Of a stretch of DNA of 64,000 nucleotides, positions 1-8,565 are shown one piece after another; positions within the stretch are counted from its first letter, which is position 1; every line of letters begins with the position of its first letter. A program made the translations under genes and the position numbers. Source of the DNA: Streptomyces sindenensis (lineage in GTDB: Bacteria > Actinomycetota > Actinomycetes > Streptomycetales > Streptomycetaceae); NCBI RefSeq assembly GCF_014649035.1, contig NZ_BMSG01000023.1, forward strand, positions 54,064-118,063. The letters run 5' to 3'. Under the pieces are notes generated by a model, which was not told the origin of the DNA, did no database searches, and saw nothing but the letters and a program-made list of their open reading frames with translations.

Positions 1-927
1 GGGGGCGTACACCTCCGGGAACCCGCCGCCGATCACGAGCCCCGCCGTCCCCACCGGCAGCTTCTCGTCCCGCAGCGGATCGAAGGTCACGACCTCCGCA
101 CCGGCCGCCGTCAGCAGCTCCGCGTGTTCCGCGTACGCGAAGGTGAACGCCGCCCCGCCCGCCACGGCGACAACGGGCTTCTCGGCGCCGGCCCCGGGGG
201 CGTACGCGGGCTCCCACGGCTCGTCCGCCAGCGCGGGAGCCGTCCGCGCCAGCGCCAGCAGCGCGTCCAGGTCGCACCCGGCGCGCACCCGCTCACCCAT
301 GGCCCGTACGGCGTCCACCGCGTCGCCCTGCCGCTCGGCGACCGGGACCAGACCCAGGTGCCGCGAGGGCGTCGCGACCTGCGGGGCCCGCCGGATCACC
401 CCGAGCACCGGCAGCCCCGACTCGTCCAACGCGTCCCGCAGCAGCGCCTCGTGCCGGTCGGAGGCCACCTTGTTCAGGATCACCCCGCCGATCCGCACCT
501 CGGGGTCCCAGGAGGCGAACCCGTGCACCAGGGCCGCCACGGACCGGGACTGCGAGGACGCGTCCACCACCAGCACCACGGGCGCCCTGAGCAGCTTGGC
601 CACCTGCGCGGTCGACGCCAGCTCGCCCTGCCCCGAGGCACCGTCGTACAGCCCCATCACGCCCTCGACCACGGCGAGATCGCACCCCGCCGACCCGTGC
701 GCGAAGAGCGGGGCGACGAGGTCGGTCCCGCACATGTACGCGTCGAGATTCCGGCCGGGGCGGCCCGTCGCCAGGGAGTGGTAGCCCGGATCGATGTAGT
801 CCGGGCCGACCTTGTGCGGCGAGACGGCCAGCCCGCGCGCGGCGAAGGCGGCCATCAGACCGGTGGCGACGGTGGTCTTGCCGCTGCCCGAGGACGGAGC
901 GGCGATGACCAGACGGGGCACACTCAC
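1..927 (-). CDS. cobB: Cobyrinate a,c-diamide synthase, C-terminus cut by window edge
   Basis: CobB/CbiA amidates the a- and c-acetate side chains of (hydrogeno)cobyrinic acid with ATP and glutamine, in corrin biosynthesis. Read from GTG at 927, 309 codons run off the left edge without a stop. A P-loop (APSSGSGKT) lies at about residues 9-17 and KVGPDYIDPGY near residue 35. The last visible codons read GGGFPEVYAP, the opening of the class I glutamine amidotransferase domain, so most of that domain and its Cys/His are outside the window. The GTG overlaps the cobO stop as GTGA, so the two are probably translationally coupled. It is the last visible gene of the riboswitch-controlled operon. Confidence 0.93.
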   Translation of the reverse strand, partial: MSVPRLVIAAPSSGSGKTTVATGLMAAFAARGLAVSPHKVGPDYIDPGYHSLATGRPGRNLDAYMCGTDLVAPLFAHGSAGCDLAVVEGVMGLYDGASGQGELASTAQVAKLLRAPVVLVVDASSQSRSVAALVHGFASWDPEVRIGGVILNKVASDRHEALLRDALDESGLPVLGVIRRAPQVATPSRHLGLVPVAERQGDAVDAVRAMGERVRAGCDLDALLALARTAPALADEPWEPAYAPGAGAEKPVVAVAGGAAFTFAYAEHAELLTAAGAEVVTFDPLRDEKLPVGTAGLVIGGGFPEVYAP

Positions 928-1523
928 CACTCGATGCCCCTCTGGCCCTTCTGCCCCGCGTCCATCGGGTGCTTGACCTTCGACATGTCGGTCACCAGGT
1001 CGGCGGCCTCGACGAGCTTGTCGGGCGCGTTGCGGCCGGTGATCACCACATGCTGGGTGCCGGGCCGGTTCCGCATGACCTCGACGACCTCGTCGGTGTC
1101 GATCCAGCCCCAGTGCATCGGATAGGCGAACTCGTCGAGCACGTACAGCTTGTACGTCTCGGCCGCCAGGTCCCGCTTGACCTGCTCCCAGCCCTCGCGG
1201 GCCTTCTCCTCGTTGTCGAGCTGGCCGTCGCGCTGGACCCAGGACCAGCCCTCGCCCATCTTGTGCCAGTCGACGGTGCCGCCCTCGCCGCTCGCGCCGA
1301 GCACCTTCAGCGCGTTCTCCTCGCCGACCTTCCACTTCGCCGACTTGACGAACTGGAACACCCCGATCGGCCACCCCTGGTTCCAGGCCCGCAGCGCGAG
1401 CCCGAAGGCCGCCGTCGACTTGCCCTTCCCGATGCCCGTGTGGACGAACAGGAGCGGGCGGTTGCGGCGCTGACGGGTGGTGAGCCCGTCGTCCGGCACG
1501 GTTGTCGGCTGTCCCTGCGGCAT
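924..1523 (-). CDS. cobO: Cob(I)yrinic acid a,c-diamide adenosyltransferase
   Basis: CobO/CobA/BtuR-type ATP:corrinoid adenosyltransferase, which attaches the 5'-deoxyadenosyl group to cobalt during adenosylcobalamin synthesis. The 199-residue length is normal for the family. Residues 29-37 carry the modified P-loop TGIGKGKST; YVLDEFAYPM and VVITGRNAP are family motifs further on. The ATG at 1523 overlaps the upstream chelatase stop (TAATG) and the stop overlaps the cobB start (GTGA), so it sits inside a tightly coupled operon. Confidence 0.95.
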   Translation of the reverse strand: MPQGQPTTVPDDGLTTRQRRNRPLLFVHTGIGKGKSTAAFGLALRAWNQGWPIGVFQFVKSAKWKVGEENALKVLGASGEGGTVDWHKMGEGWSWVQRDGQLDNEEKAREGWEQVKRDLAAETYKLYVLDEFAYPMHWGWIDTDEVVEVMRNRPGTQHVVITGRNAPDKLVEAADLVTDMSKVKHPMDAGQKGQRGIEW

Positions 1524-3556
1524 TAAGCGGCCCTCCCGGCTGCGGTGACGTCCTTGACGAGCCCGGCGATCGAGTCGGCCCGCAGCTCGTCGAGCGTCAC
1601 GGCGGTGCCTCCCAGTTCCCGGGCCAACTCCCCGGCGAGGCCGAGGCGTACGTACCCCGACTCGCAGTCCACGACGACCGAGGCCGCCCCCTCGGCCCGG
1701 TGCAGTCGCGCCGCCCGCCCCGCGAGCGCCACGGGCTCGGGCCCGCCGGTCGCCCGCCCGTCCGTGACGACGACGAGCAGGGGCCGCCGCGACGGATCGC
1801 GCAGCCGCTCCACCCGCAGCACGTCATGGGCCTTGAGCAGTCCGGCGGCGAGCGGAGTGCGCCCCCCGGTCGGCAGCGACTCAAGCCGTGCGGCGGCCGC
1901 GTCCACCGACGAGGTCGGCGGCAGCGCCACCTCCGCCTCCTTGCCCCGGAAGGTGACCAGGCCGACCTTGTCCCGCCGCTGGTAGGCGTCGAGCAGCAGG
2001 GACAGCACGGCCCCCTTGACCGCGCTCATCCGCTGCCGGGCCGCCATCGATCCCGACGCGTCCACGACGAACAGCACGAGGTTGCCCTCACGCCCTTCCC
2101 GGGCCGCCTGCCGCAGATCGTCCCGGCGCACCACGAGCCCGCGCCCCGCGCGCCCGCGCGCCCGCTGGTGCGGGGCGGCGGCCTGCACGGTGGCGGCCAG
2201 ATGCAGCTTGGTCAGCGCCCCCTCGGGCCGCCGGGCGCCGGTGGTACGTCCATGCTCGGTACGCGCCCGGGAGCGCCGCCCCGCAGCACCCTCGCCGAGC
2301 CCCGGCACGCTGAGCATCTTCGTCCGGAACGGCTCGGCGGCGGCCACGGGCCGCTGCTCGCCACCGGCGGGCCGGCCGGGCGTGTCGGGCGCGTTCTCGG
2401 GGGCCTGGGACGGCGTGTCGCCGCCTTCCGGGGCCGGAGGCGTACGGTCCTCGCCCTCGGCCTGCGGCGGCACACCCCCGCCACCACCACCATCGCCCCC
2501 GCCGTCGGGCCCGGGGCCGGGGTCATCGTCGTCGTGGTCGTCCCGGGGGCCGGCCTCGTCCAGGGTCTGATCGAGTTTGTCCTCGTCCAGACCGGGCGCG
2601 TCGAACGGGTTGCGCCGCCGCCGGTGGGGGAGGGCCAGCAGGGCCGCCTGCCGTACGTCGTCGGCGGTGACCTCCTCGCGCCCGGCCCAGGCGGCGAGCG
2701 CGGTGGCGGTACGGGCCATCACGATGTCGGCCCGCATCCCGTCGACCTCGAACGCGGCGCAGGTGGCGGCGATCTGCCGCAGGACGCCGTCGCTCAGCAC
2801 GACCCGGGGCAGCAGGACGCGGGCGGCGGCGATCCGGTCGCGCAGGGCACCCTCCTCCTCGGCCCAGCGCGCGGCGAACCCCTCGGGGTCGTCGTCGTAC
2901 GCGAGCCGGCGCCGCACGACCTCGACCCGCTCGTCGGTGTCCCGGGAGGCGGAGACCTCCACGGTCAGCCCGAACCGGTCCAGCAACTGCGGCCGCAGCT
3001 CGCCCTCTTCCGGGTTCATCGTCCCGACCAGCAGGAACCGTGCCGCATGCCGTACGGAGACGCCCTCGCGCTCGACGTACGAGGCACCCATGGCCGCCGC
3101 GTCCAGCAGCAGGTCCACCAGGTGGTCGTGGAGGAGGTTGACCTCGTCGACGTACAGGATCCCGCGATGAGCGTCGGCCAGCAGCCCCGGTTCGAACGCC
3201 TTCACGCCCTCCGAGAGCGCCCGCTCGATGTCCAGCGCCCCCACCAGCCGGTCCTCGGACGCCCCGACGGGCAGCTCCACGGTCCGCGCCGGACGTGCCA
3301 CCCCGGCCGCCTCCGCGTGCGGCCCGTCGGGACACGCCGGATCGGGCGAGACGGGGTCACAGGAGAACCGGCACCCGGGTACGACGGAGACCTCGGGCAT
3401 CAGCGCGGCGAGCGCCCGTACGGCGGTGGACTTGGCGGTCCCCTTCTCACCCCGCACGAGCACGCCGCCGACGGCCGGACTGACGGCGTTCAGCAACAGC
3501 CCGAGCCGCAGGTCGTCCTGGCCGACGATCGCGGTGAAGGGATACGGCGTACTCAC
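1523..3556 (-). CDS. Putative cobaltochelatase subunit, ChlI-ChlD fusion (AAA + VWA)
   Basis: Magnesium-chelatase-like protein that joins the AAA+ ATPase module (ChlI/CobS-like) and a von Willebrand A module (ChlD/CobT-like) in one 677-residue chain. Walker A GEKGTAKST is at about residues 36-44, a Walker B-type GILYVDEVNLL lies near 130, and the MIDAS motif DASGSM is near residue 500. An acidic, Gly/Pro-rich linker with a run of Asp joins the two halves. Its place in a cobalamin operon argues for cobalt insertion into the corrin ring, with a CobN-type subunit that is not in this window. GTG start at 3556 overlaps the cobQ stop (GTGA). Confidence 0.9.
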   Translation of the reverse strand: MSTPYPFTAIVGQDDLRLGLLLNAVSPAVGGVLVRGEKGTAKSTAVRALAALMPEVSVVPGCRFSCDPVSPDPACPDGPHAEAAGVARPARTVELPVGASEDRLVGALDIERALSEGVKAFEPGLLADAHRGILYVDEVNLLHDHLVDLLLDAAAMGASYVEREGVSVRHAARFLLVGTMNPEEGELRPQLLDRFGLTVEVSASRDTDERVEVVRRRLAYDDDPEGFAARWAEEEGALRDRIAAARVLLPRVVLSDGVLRQIAATCAAFEVDGMRADIVMARTATALAAWAGREEVTADDVRQAALLALPHRRRRNPFDAPGLDEDKLDQTLDEAGPRDDHDDDDPGPGPDGGGDGGGGGGVPPQAEGEDRTPPAPEGGDTPSQAPENAPDTPGRPAGGEQRPVAAAEPFRTKMLSVPGLGEGAAGRRSRARTEHGRTTGARRPEGALTKLHLAATVQAAAPHQRARGRAGRGLVVRRDDLRQAAREGREGNLVLFVVDASGSMAARQRMSAVKGAVLSLLLDAYQRRDKVGLVTFRGKEAEVALPPTSSVDAAAARLESLPTGGRTPLAAGLLKAHDVLRVERLRDPSRRPLLVVVTDGRATGGPEPVALAGRAARLHRAEGAASVVVDCESGYVRLGLAGELARELGGTAVTLDELRADSIAGLVKDVTAAGRAA

Positions 3557-5352
3557 AAGGCCTCCTGGTCGACATGGTGTTCAGCTTCTGCGTGACCGGT
3601 CACATCAAGCCCCTGGCCCCTTGACCCGACGGGCCCGGCGGACCCGGCGGACCCGGCAGGATCAAGCCCCTGGGGCGCGGCTTGCGCGGACCGGGCGAAT
3701 CCGATCCCCTGCTCCGTTGACTCCGTTGACTCCGTTGACTCCGCGGACCCGGCGAGAACAAGCCCCTCCGGCGATGGCGGAGCGGGGTCCTGGGCAGCCC
3801 CACGGCTCGCCGCACCCCCCGCACCCGCACCCACGTCACGCGGCCTCGGAGGAGCCCCCGGCGGCACGAACGGCAATCCGGACGGCGCCCCACCCTCGAT
3901 CAACCGCCACAACGCATCCGTGTCCGCATGCTCCTCCACCAGATCCCCGAGCCGATCCAGCTGCTCCTCCCGCAGCACCCCGAAACTCGTGTCCGGCGCG
4001 GGAACGAACCGCCGCCCGGCGGCCCGGGCCACCTCCACCAGGAACCGCCGCCGGAACGCATCGCTCTCCAGCGACCCGTGCCAGTGCGTCCCCCACACCG
4101 CCCCCACCCGGCACCCGTCCAGGAACGGCTCGCCGCCCCGTACGTCGGCCACCCCGTGGTGGATCTCGTACCCCTCCACGGGCTCGCCCAGCGCCGAACC
4201 GACCGGCCGCGCCAGCGTCTTGTCCCGGTCGAAGCGAATCCGCACAGGAAGGACGCCCAGCCCGTCCACGACCCCCGCCCGCGACTCCACCTCGTCCTCG
4301 ATGCGCTCACCGAGCACCTGGAACCCGCCGCAGATCCCCAGCACCGGCCGGCCCTCCGCCGCCCGCCGCACCAGCGCCTCCGCGAGCCCCCGCTCGCGCA
4401 GCCAGGCCAGCGCCTTCACCGTGCCGCGCGTTCCCGGCACGATCACCAGGTCCGCGTCGGCCAGCTCCTCCGCCCGGTCCACGAACCGCACGACGACGCC
4501 CGGTTCGGCGGCCAGCGCGTCCACGTCCGTGAAGTTGGACATCAACGGCACCGCGCAGACCGCGACCCGCAGCACGTCCTCACCGTGGGGCGGCGCCACG
4601 ACCGACTCCCGCACCGCCCCCCGCAGGGAGACCCGCAGGCCGTCCTCCTCGTCGATGCCGAGCCCGTGGGCGTACGGCAGCACCCCGTACGTCCGCCGCC
4701 CGGTCAGCCCGTACAGCATGTCGAGCCCCGGCTCCAGCAGCGAGACGTCGCCCCGGAACTTGTTCACCAGGTAGCCCGCGACCAGCGACTGGTCCTCGGC
4801 GCTCAGCAGGGCCGTGGTCCCGAAGAACGAGGCGAAGACCCCGCCCCGGTCGATGTCCCCGACGACCAGCACGGGGAAACGGGCGGCCCGGGCGATGCCC
4901 ATGTTCACGATGTCGGTGCGCCGGAGGTTGATCTCGGCGGGGGAGCCCGCCCCCTCGCAGATCACCGCGTCGTACGCCGCCCGAAGCTGCTCCAGGCAGT
5001 TGGTGACCGTCCCGAGCAGCGCCTCCTGACGGCCCCCGTGGTACCCGCGGGCGCTCATCTCGCCGACCGGCTTCCCCATCAGGACGACCTGGCTGGACCG
5101 GTCGCTGCCGGGCTTCAGCAGCACCGGGTTCATCAGGGCCGTCGGCTCCACCCGGGCGGCCTGGGCCTGCATCGCCTGGGCGCGTCCGATCTCCGCGCCC
5201 TCGCGGGTGACGAAGGAGTTGAGGGACATGTTCTGCGCCTTGAACGGCGCCACCTTCACGCCCCGGCGCACCAGCCAGCGGCAGATGCCCGCCGTGACGA
5301 CGCTCTTGCCCGCGTCGGAGGTCGTTCCCGCGACCAGCAGCCCGCCACTCAT
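3553..5352 (-). CDS. cobQ: Cobyric acid synthase with unusual C-terminal tail
   Basis: CobQ/CbiP amidates the four remaining side chains of adenosylcobyrinic acid a,c-diamide. The N-terminal dethiobiotin-synthetase-like ATPase domain opens with LLVAGTTSDAGKS and APFKAQNMSLNS. The glutaminase half has the nucleophile context LGICGGFQVLG and the His motif GTHWHGSLES. The start at ATG 5352 overlaps the cbiB stop (ATGA). At 599 residues it is about 100 longer than a typical CobQ. The excess is a low-complexity Ala/Gly/Ser/Pro tail from about residue 490 that includes a Ser-Thr-Glu repeat encoded by 9-bp tandem repeats. The tail is not needed for either catalytic domain, so its role is unknown. 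Confidence 0.95.
   Translation of the reverse strand: MSGGLLVAGTTSDAGKSVVTAGICRWLVRRGVKVAPFKAQNMSLNSFVTREGAEIGRAQAMQAQAARVEPTALMNPVLLKPGSDRSSQVVLMGKPVGEMSARGYHGGRQEALLGTVTNCLEQLRAAYDAVICEGAGSPAEINLRRTDIVNMGIARAARFPVLVVGDIDRGGVFASFFGTTALLSAEDQSLVAGYLVNKFRGDVSLLEPGLDMLYGLTGRRTYGVLPYAHGLGIDEEDGLRVSLRGAVRESVVAPPHGEDVLRVAVCAVPLMSNFTDVDALAAEPGVVVRFVDRAEELADADLVIVPGTRGTVKALAWLRERGLAEALVRRAAEGRPVLGICGGFQVLGERIEDEVESRAGVVDGLGVLPVRIRFDRDKTLARPVGSALGEPVEGYEIHHGVADVRGGEPFLDGCRVGAVWGTHWHGSLESDAFRRRFLVEVARAAGRRFVPAPDTSFGVLREEQLDRLGDLVEEHADTDALWRLIEGGAPSGLPFVPPGAPPRPRDVGAGAGGAASRGAAQDPAPPSPEGLVLAGSAESTESTESTEQGIGFARSAQAAPQGLDPAGSAGSAGPVGSRGQGLDVTGHAEAEHHVDQEAL
3712..3738. repeat. 9-bp tandem repeat, three copies, in the cobQ tail
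   Basis: CTCCGTTGA is repeated three times head to tail and followed by a diverged fourth unit (CTCCGCGGA). On the coding strand it reads Glu-Ser-Thr repeats. It lies in a wider low-complexity stretch (about 3590-3800) with further short repeats of CCCGGCGGA and ATCAAGCCCCTGG. Confidence 0.85.
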
Positions 5353-6344
5353 GCCCGTCCCCGCCTCTGTCCTGTCGACGACCGTCCCGCGACCGGCCGC
5401 CGCGCGGCCCAGTGGCCCGCCGCCAGCCGGCCCGCCACACACACCCCCAGAGCCAGCGCACTCACCCGCCGCGACAGCCGTACCGCCCGCTCGATGTCGT
5501 TGCCCCGGACCTCCCGCCCGGCCGCCCCGTTCAGTACGGGCCGGTGTTCGACGCGCCCCGCGTACGCGAGCGTGCCGCCCAGCCGTACGCCGAGCGCCCC
5601 CGCGAACGCCGCCTCCACCGGGCCCGCGTTCGGGCTCGGGTGGCGGTGTGCGTCCGCCTTCCAGGCGCGTACGGCCCGGGCGGGCCGCCCGCCGGCCGCC
5701 ACGGCCAGCACGGCCGTCAGCCGGGCGCCCGGCCACCCCGCCACGTCGTCCAGGCGGGCCGAGGCCCAGCCGTAACGGCGGTGGCGGGGCGACTTGTGGC
5801 CGACCATCGCGTCCAGCGTGTTCACCGCCCGGAAGCCGACGAGCCCCGGCACCCCGCCGACCGCCCCCCACACCAGCGCGCCGACGACGGCGTCCGAGGT
5901 GTTCTCGGCGACCGACTCGACGACCGCGCGGGCGATCCCCGGCCCGTCCAGGGAGTGCGGATCGCGCCCGCACAGATGCGGCAGCCGCTCCCGGGCCGCC
6001 TCCAGGTCCCCGGCGGCCAGTGCGCCCCCGATGGCACGGGCCTCCCGGCCCAGCGACGTACCGCCGACGACGGACCAGGCGGTGGCGGCGGTCAGCGCGA
6101 CGGCGAGCGCCGGACGTCCCCGTACGGCGCGGGCGGTCAGCGCGGCGGCCCCCACGGCGCCTCCGGCGCACACCAGGGCGTGCAGCGCGCCCCGGCCACG
6201 GTCGTCACGCCACAGCAGGGACTCGACGCGCGCCGCGGCGCGGCCGAACCCGGCGACGGGGTGGCCCCGCCGCGGATCGCCCAACAGCGCGTCGGCGACC
6301 ATCCCCGCCGTGGCGCCGTACGCGAAGATGCGATCGGCACGCAC
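5349..6344 (-). CDS. cbiB: Adenosylcobinamide-phosphate synthase
   Basis: CbiB/CobD family integral membrane enzyme that attaches aminopropanol (phosphate) to adenosylcobyric acid. The 331 residues include the family signatures LLGDPRRGHPVAGFG near the N-terminus, SVAENTSDAVVGAL and VNTLDAMVGHKSPR, with several hydrophobic segments and SPNAGPVEAAFAGALGV near the end. Starts at GTG 6344 and overlaps cobQ by ATGA. It is the first gene after the B12 riboswitch and so leads the operon. Confidence 0.94.
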   Translation of the reverse strand: MRADRIFAYGATAGMVADALLGDPRRGHPVAGFGRAAARVESLLWRDDRGRGALHALVCAGGAVGAAALTARAVRGRPALAVALTAATAWSVVGGTSLGREARAIGGALAAGDLEAARERLPHLCGRDPHSLDGPGIARAVVESVAENTSDAVVGALVWGAVGGVPGLVGFRAVNTLDAMVGHKSPRHRRYGWASARLDDVAGWPGARLTAVLAVAAGGRPARAVRAWKADAHRHPSPNAGPVEAAFAGALGVRLGGTLAYAGRVEHRPVLNGAAGREVRGNDIERAVRLSRRVSALALGVCVAGRLAAGHWAARRPVAGRSSTGQRRGRA

Positions 6345-6469
6345 GGCTCAGCCCGTCGCGGAAAGAGGCGTTCCGGCACGGAGAGGGTCATGGAGGGGCA
6401 CAGGAAGCGGCGCGGGGAACGGCGCACGGCGGCCGGGCATGGCGTAGGTCCTCACTCAGGGTCCGCGCC

Positions 6470-6645
6470 CTGGTTCGACGTGACCGGCGACGAGAGTCTC
6501 CTGGCTCCCGGATCCGCAGTTCCCCCGGCCTTCCAGCCCGCGTACCGCGAGCCGTGACGTCCGGTGTGGGGGAGTGCTCCCCGGTGACAGTGGCGGGACC
6601 GCGCCGGATTCGCACCGGCTTCCTCTGCTGTCGCCGTAAATGGCT
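6470..6645 (-). ncRNA. Cobalamin (B12) riboswitch
   Basis: On the minus strand the core GGAAGCCGGTGCGAATCCGG (about 6623-6604) continues into CGGTCCCGCCACTGT. It is followed at about 6505-6494 by the B12 box AGCCAGGAGACT. Both are hallmark conserved elements of adenosylcobalamin riboswitches. The element lies between a good promoter and the cbiB start, in the 5' leader of the cobalamin operon, so B12 should repress these biosynthetic genes in cis. The outer boundaries are estimates. Confidence 0.93.
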
Positions 6646-6650
6646 CGGGC

Positions 6651-6680
6651 AGTCCACCACGCCCCGAGAACAGCCGTCAA
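6651..6680 (-). promoter_or_regulatory. Candidate promoter of the cobalamin operon
   Basis: On the minus strand TTGACG (6680-6675) and TGGACT (6656-6651) are separated by 18 bp. This places the transcription start near 6644, exactly at the 5' edge of the riboswitch. Confidence 0.6.
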
Positions 6681-6722
6681 CTCGCTGTTGACCTGCGGGG
6701 CTGCACTGTGGCCGGACGCACA

Positions 6723-6756
6723 CCGGGCCGGACACACGAGGGTGTGTCCGGCCCGG
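6723..6756 (-). terminator. Hairpin terminator downstream of the pit operon
   Basis: A perfect 13-bp stem, CCGGGCCGGACAC with its complement, with an 8-nt loop lies 30 bp past the stop of the small membrane gene and upstream of the cobalamin promoter. No U-tract is present, as is usual in Streptomyces. Confidence 0.7.
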
Positions 6757-6785
6757 AGGAGTGCGAGGAACGCGGCGACGCGAGG

Positions 6786-7016
6786 TCAGGCGACGATCAG
6801 ATAGATCCCGTACGAGACCGCCGCCACGCACAGCCCGAAGCAGGCGTACGCGCCGGTGCGCGCCAGCGCGACCGACCCGCCGGAGGCGCTGCCCCCGGCC
6901 GTCGCGGACTGCTTGGAGAGGGCGACGATGCCCAGGGTGAAGAGGCCGACCAGCGCGATGGTGACCACGAGGCTGACACCGAAGACGGAGGCGAGAGCTG
7001 CCCAGTCGATTTTCAT
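6786..7016 (-). CDS. Small two-helix membrane protein linked to Pit
   Basis: A 76-residue protein with two predicted transmembrane segments (about 8-32 and 52-75) joined by a Gly/Ser/Ala-rich loop. No enzymatic motif is seen. It starts 12 bp after the phosphate transporter stop, so it is very likely cotranscribed with it and may act with it. Function is unknown; the link to Pit rests on position only. Confidence 0.75.
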   Translation of the reverse strand: MKIDWAALASVFGVSLVVTIALVGLFTLGIVALSKQSATAGGSASGGSVALARTGAYACFGLCVAAVSYGIYLIVA

Positions 7017-7028
7017 GCGGATCTGTCC

Positions 7029-8288
7029 TTACACCTTGGCCGGCGGCCGGGCCGGGTCGTCGGGCGCCGAGGCCGGGGCCGGGATGGTGGTCGTGAGGTC
7101 GGAGGCCGGGGCCCCGGCCGGCGGCGGCTGGACCGCCGCGATGGCCGTGGTGACGACGCCCTGGGGCTCGTCGCCGTCCGTGTCGTTGACGTTGGTGTGG
7201 TTGACCGGCTGGCGACGCGAGGCCAGCCAGATGGCGAACGAACCGCCCACGAGGATGACCGCCGTGACGGCGATGCCCCACGTGCCCTGCTTGGTCAGGA
7301 ACTCGGCGCCCGCGCCGACCAGACCCGCGGCCGGCAGCGTCAGACCCCAGGCGACGAACATCCGGGTGGCGGTGGACCAGCGGACCACACCGCCCTTGCG
7401 GCCGAGGCCCGCGCCCATCACGGCACCCGAGCACGACTGGGTGGTGGAGAGGGAGAAGCCGAGGTGCGAAGAGGCCAGGATGACCGTCGCCGCGCTGGTC
7501 TGGGCGGCGAAGCCCTGCGGCGGCTGGAGGTCGGTCAGGCCCTTGCCCATGGTGCGGATGATGCGCCAGCCACCGAGGTAGGTGCCGAGCGCGATGGCGA
7601 GACCGGCGGAGACGATGACCCACAGGGGCGGGTTGGAGCCGGGGGCCAGGATGCCGCTGGTGACCAGGGCGAGGGTGATGATGCCCATCGTCTTCTGGGC
7701 GTCGTTGGTGCCGTGGGCGAGCGAGACGAGACCGGCGGAGGCGATCTGCCCGGCCCGGTAGCCCTTGGCGGTCGACTTGAGCTGGTTCGGGTCGGTGACG
7801 TTCCGGTTGATGCGGTACGTCAGCCGCGTGGCCAGCATCGCGGCGATACCGGCGACCAGCGGGGCGGCGATCGCGGGGAGCAGCACCTTGGTGACGACGG
7901 TGCCACCGTTGATCGAGGACCAGCCGGCCGACATGACCGCGGCGCCGATCAGACCGCCGAACAGGGCGTGGGAGGAGCTGGAAGGCAGCCCCAGCAGCCA
8001 GGTCAGCAGATTCCACAGGATGGCGCCGACGAGCGCCGCGAAGATGACTTCTGTTCTGATGCCGTCTTCGTTGACGATCCCGCCGGAGATCGTCTTGGCG
8101 ACCTCCACCGACAGGAACGCGCCGATCAGGTTGAGAACGGCGGACATGGCCACCGCTGTCTTGGGCTTCATCGCGCCGGTCGAGATGGTGGTCGCCATCG
8201 CGTTGGCGGTGTCGTGGAAACCGTTCGTGAAATCGAACACGAGAGCTGTTACGACCACAATCGCAAGCAGCAGCGTGATGTGTTCCAT
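7029..8288 (-). CDS. pit: Low-affinity inorganic phosphate transporter, PiT family
   Basis: PiT-family permease (419 residues, about ten or more transmembrane segments) that imports phosphate, usually as a metal-phosphate complex driven by protons. The duplicated family signature appears as FDFTNGFHDTANAMAT near the N-terminus and GLVSLAHGTNDAQKTMG in the middle. The C-terminal tail is hydrophilic and Pro/Ala-rich. ATG start at 8288. A PHO-box-like site lies about 50-70 bp upstream, which suggests PhoP control. From memory it matches the S. coelicolor pitH2 position (SCO1845). Confidence 0.93.
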   Translation of the reverse strand: MEHITLLLAIVVVTALVFDFTNGFHDTANAMATTISTGAMKPKTAVAMSAVLNLIGAFLSVEVAKTISGGIVNEDGIRTEVIFAALVGAILWNLLTWLLGLPSSSSHALFGGLIGAAVMSAGWSSINGGTVVTKVLLPAIAAPLVAGIAAMLATRLTYRINRNVTDPNQLKSTAKGYRAGQIASAGLVSLAHGTNDAQKTMGIITLALVTSGILAPGSNPPLWVIVSAGLAIALGTYLGGWRIIRTMGKGLTDLQPPQGFAAQTSAATVILASSHLGFSLSTTQSCSGAVMGAGLGRKGGVVRWSTATRMFVAWGLTLPAAGLVGAGAEFLTKQGTWGIAVTAVILVGGSFAIWLASRRQPVNHTNVNDTDGDEPQGVVTTAIAAVQPPPAGAPASDLTTTIPAPASAPDDPARPPAKV

Positions 8289-8335
8289 TTACCCAGGCAA
8301 TCGTTCGACGTCAGTGGCTCGTGGACCGTAGGCAA

Positions 8336-8357
8336 CCTGGGTGAACGGAAGATGAAC
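8336..8357 (-). promoter_or_regulatory. PHO box (PhoP direct-repeat unit) upstream of pit
   Basis: On the minus strand two adjacent 11-nt units read GTTCATCTTCC and GTTCACCCAGG. They match the Streptomyces PHO-box unit (consensus close to GTTCACC plus four bases). A TACGGT -10-like hexamer (8330-8325) follows. PhoP activation of pit under phosphate limitation is the inferred role. Confidence 0.7.
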
Positions 8358-8553
8358 TGGGCAGGGCGCTGTGGTGACTCCAAGCGGAGTGCGGTGCTTC
8401 CGCTTGTGTGCGGGTGAGGTTGTGCGAGGCCGGTGGGGTACGGCGTGGGCTGCCCTTTGCCGCTTGTTGGCGAACATTTTGAACGGCCGTTCGGCACCCG
8501 GAAGAGATCCCCGTCACGCTCTGTGTGACGTTCCGGTTGCGTGCCTGCACCCC

Positions 8554-8559
8554 TACGCT
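8554..8559 (+). promoter_or_regulatory. -10 hexamer giving a leaderless aldolase mRNA
   Basis: TACGCT is followed by exactly 6 nt and the ATG at 8566. The transcript would start at or next to the A of ATG, which fits the absence of a Shine-Dalgarno site before this gene. Confidence 0.45.
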
Positions 8560-8565
8560 CGCCCC

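Noticed and set aside
1502..3595. Long plus-strand ORF opposite the chelatase
   Set aside because: Pro/Arg/His/Gly-rich antisense frame caused by GC bias; the minus strand carries the AAA and VWA motifs.
3590..3800. Short repeats that could suggest a CRISPR-like array
   Set aside because: Units are 9 bp and inside a coding tail, without spacers.
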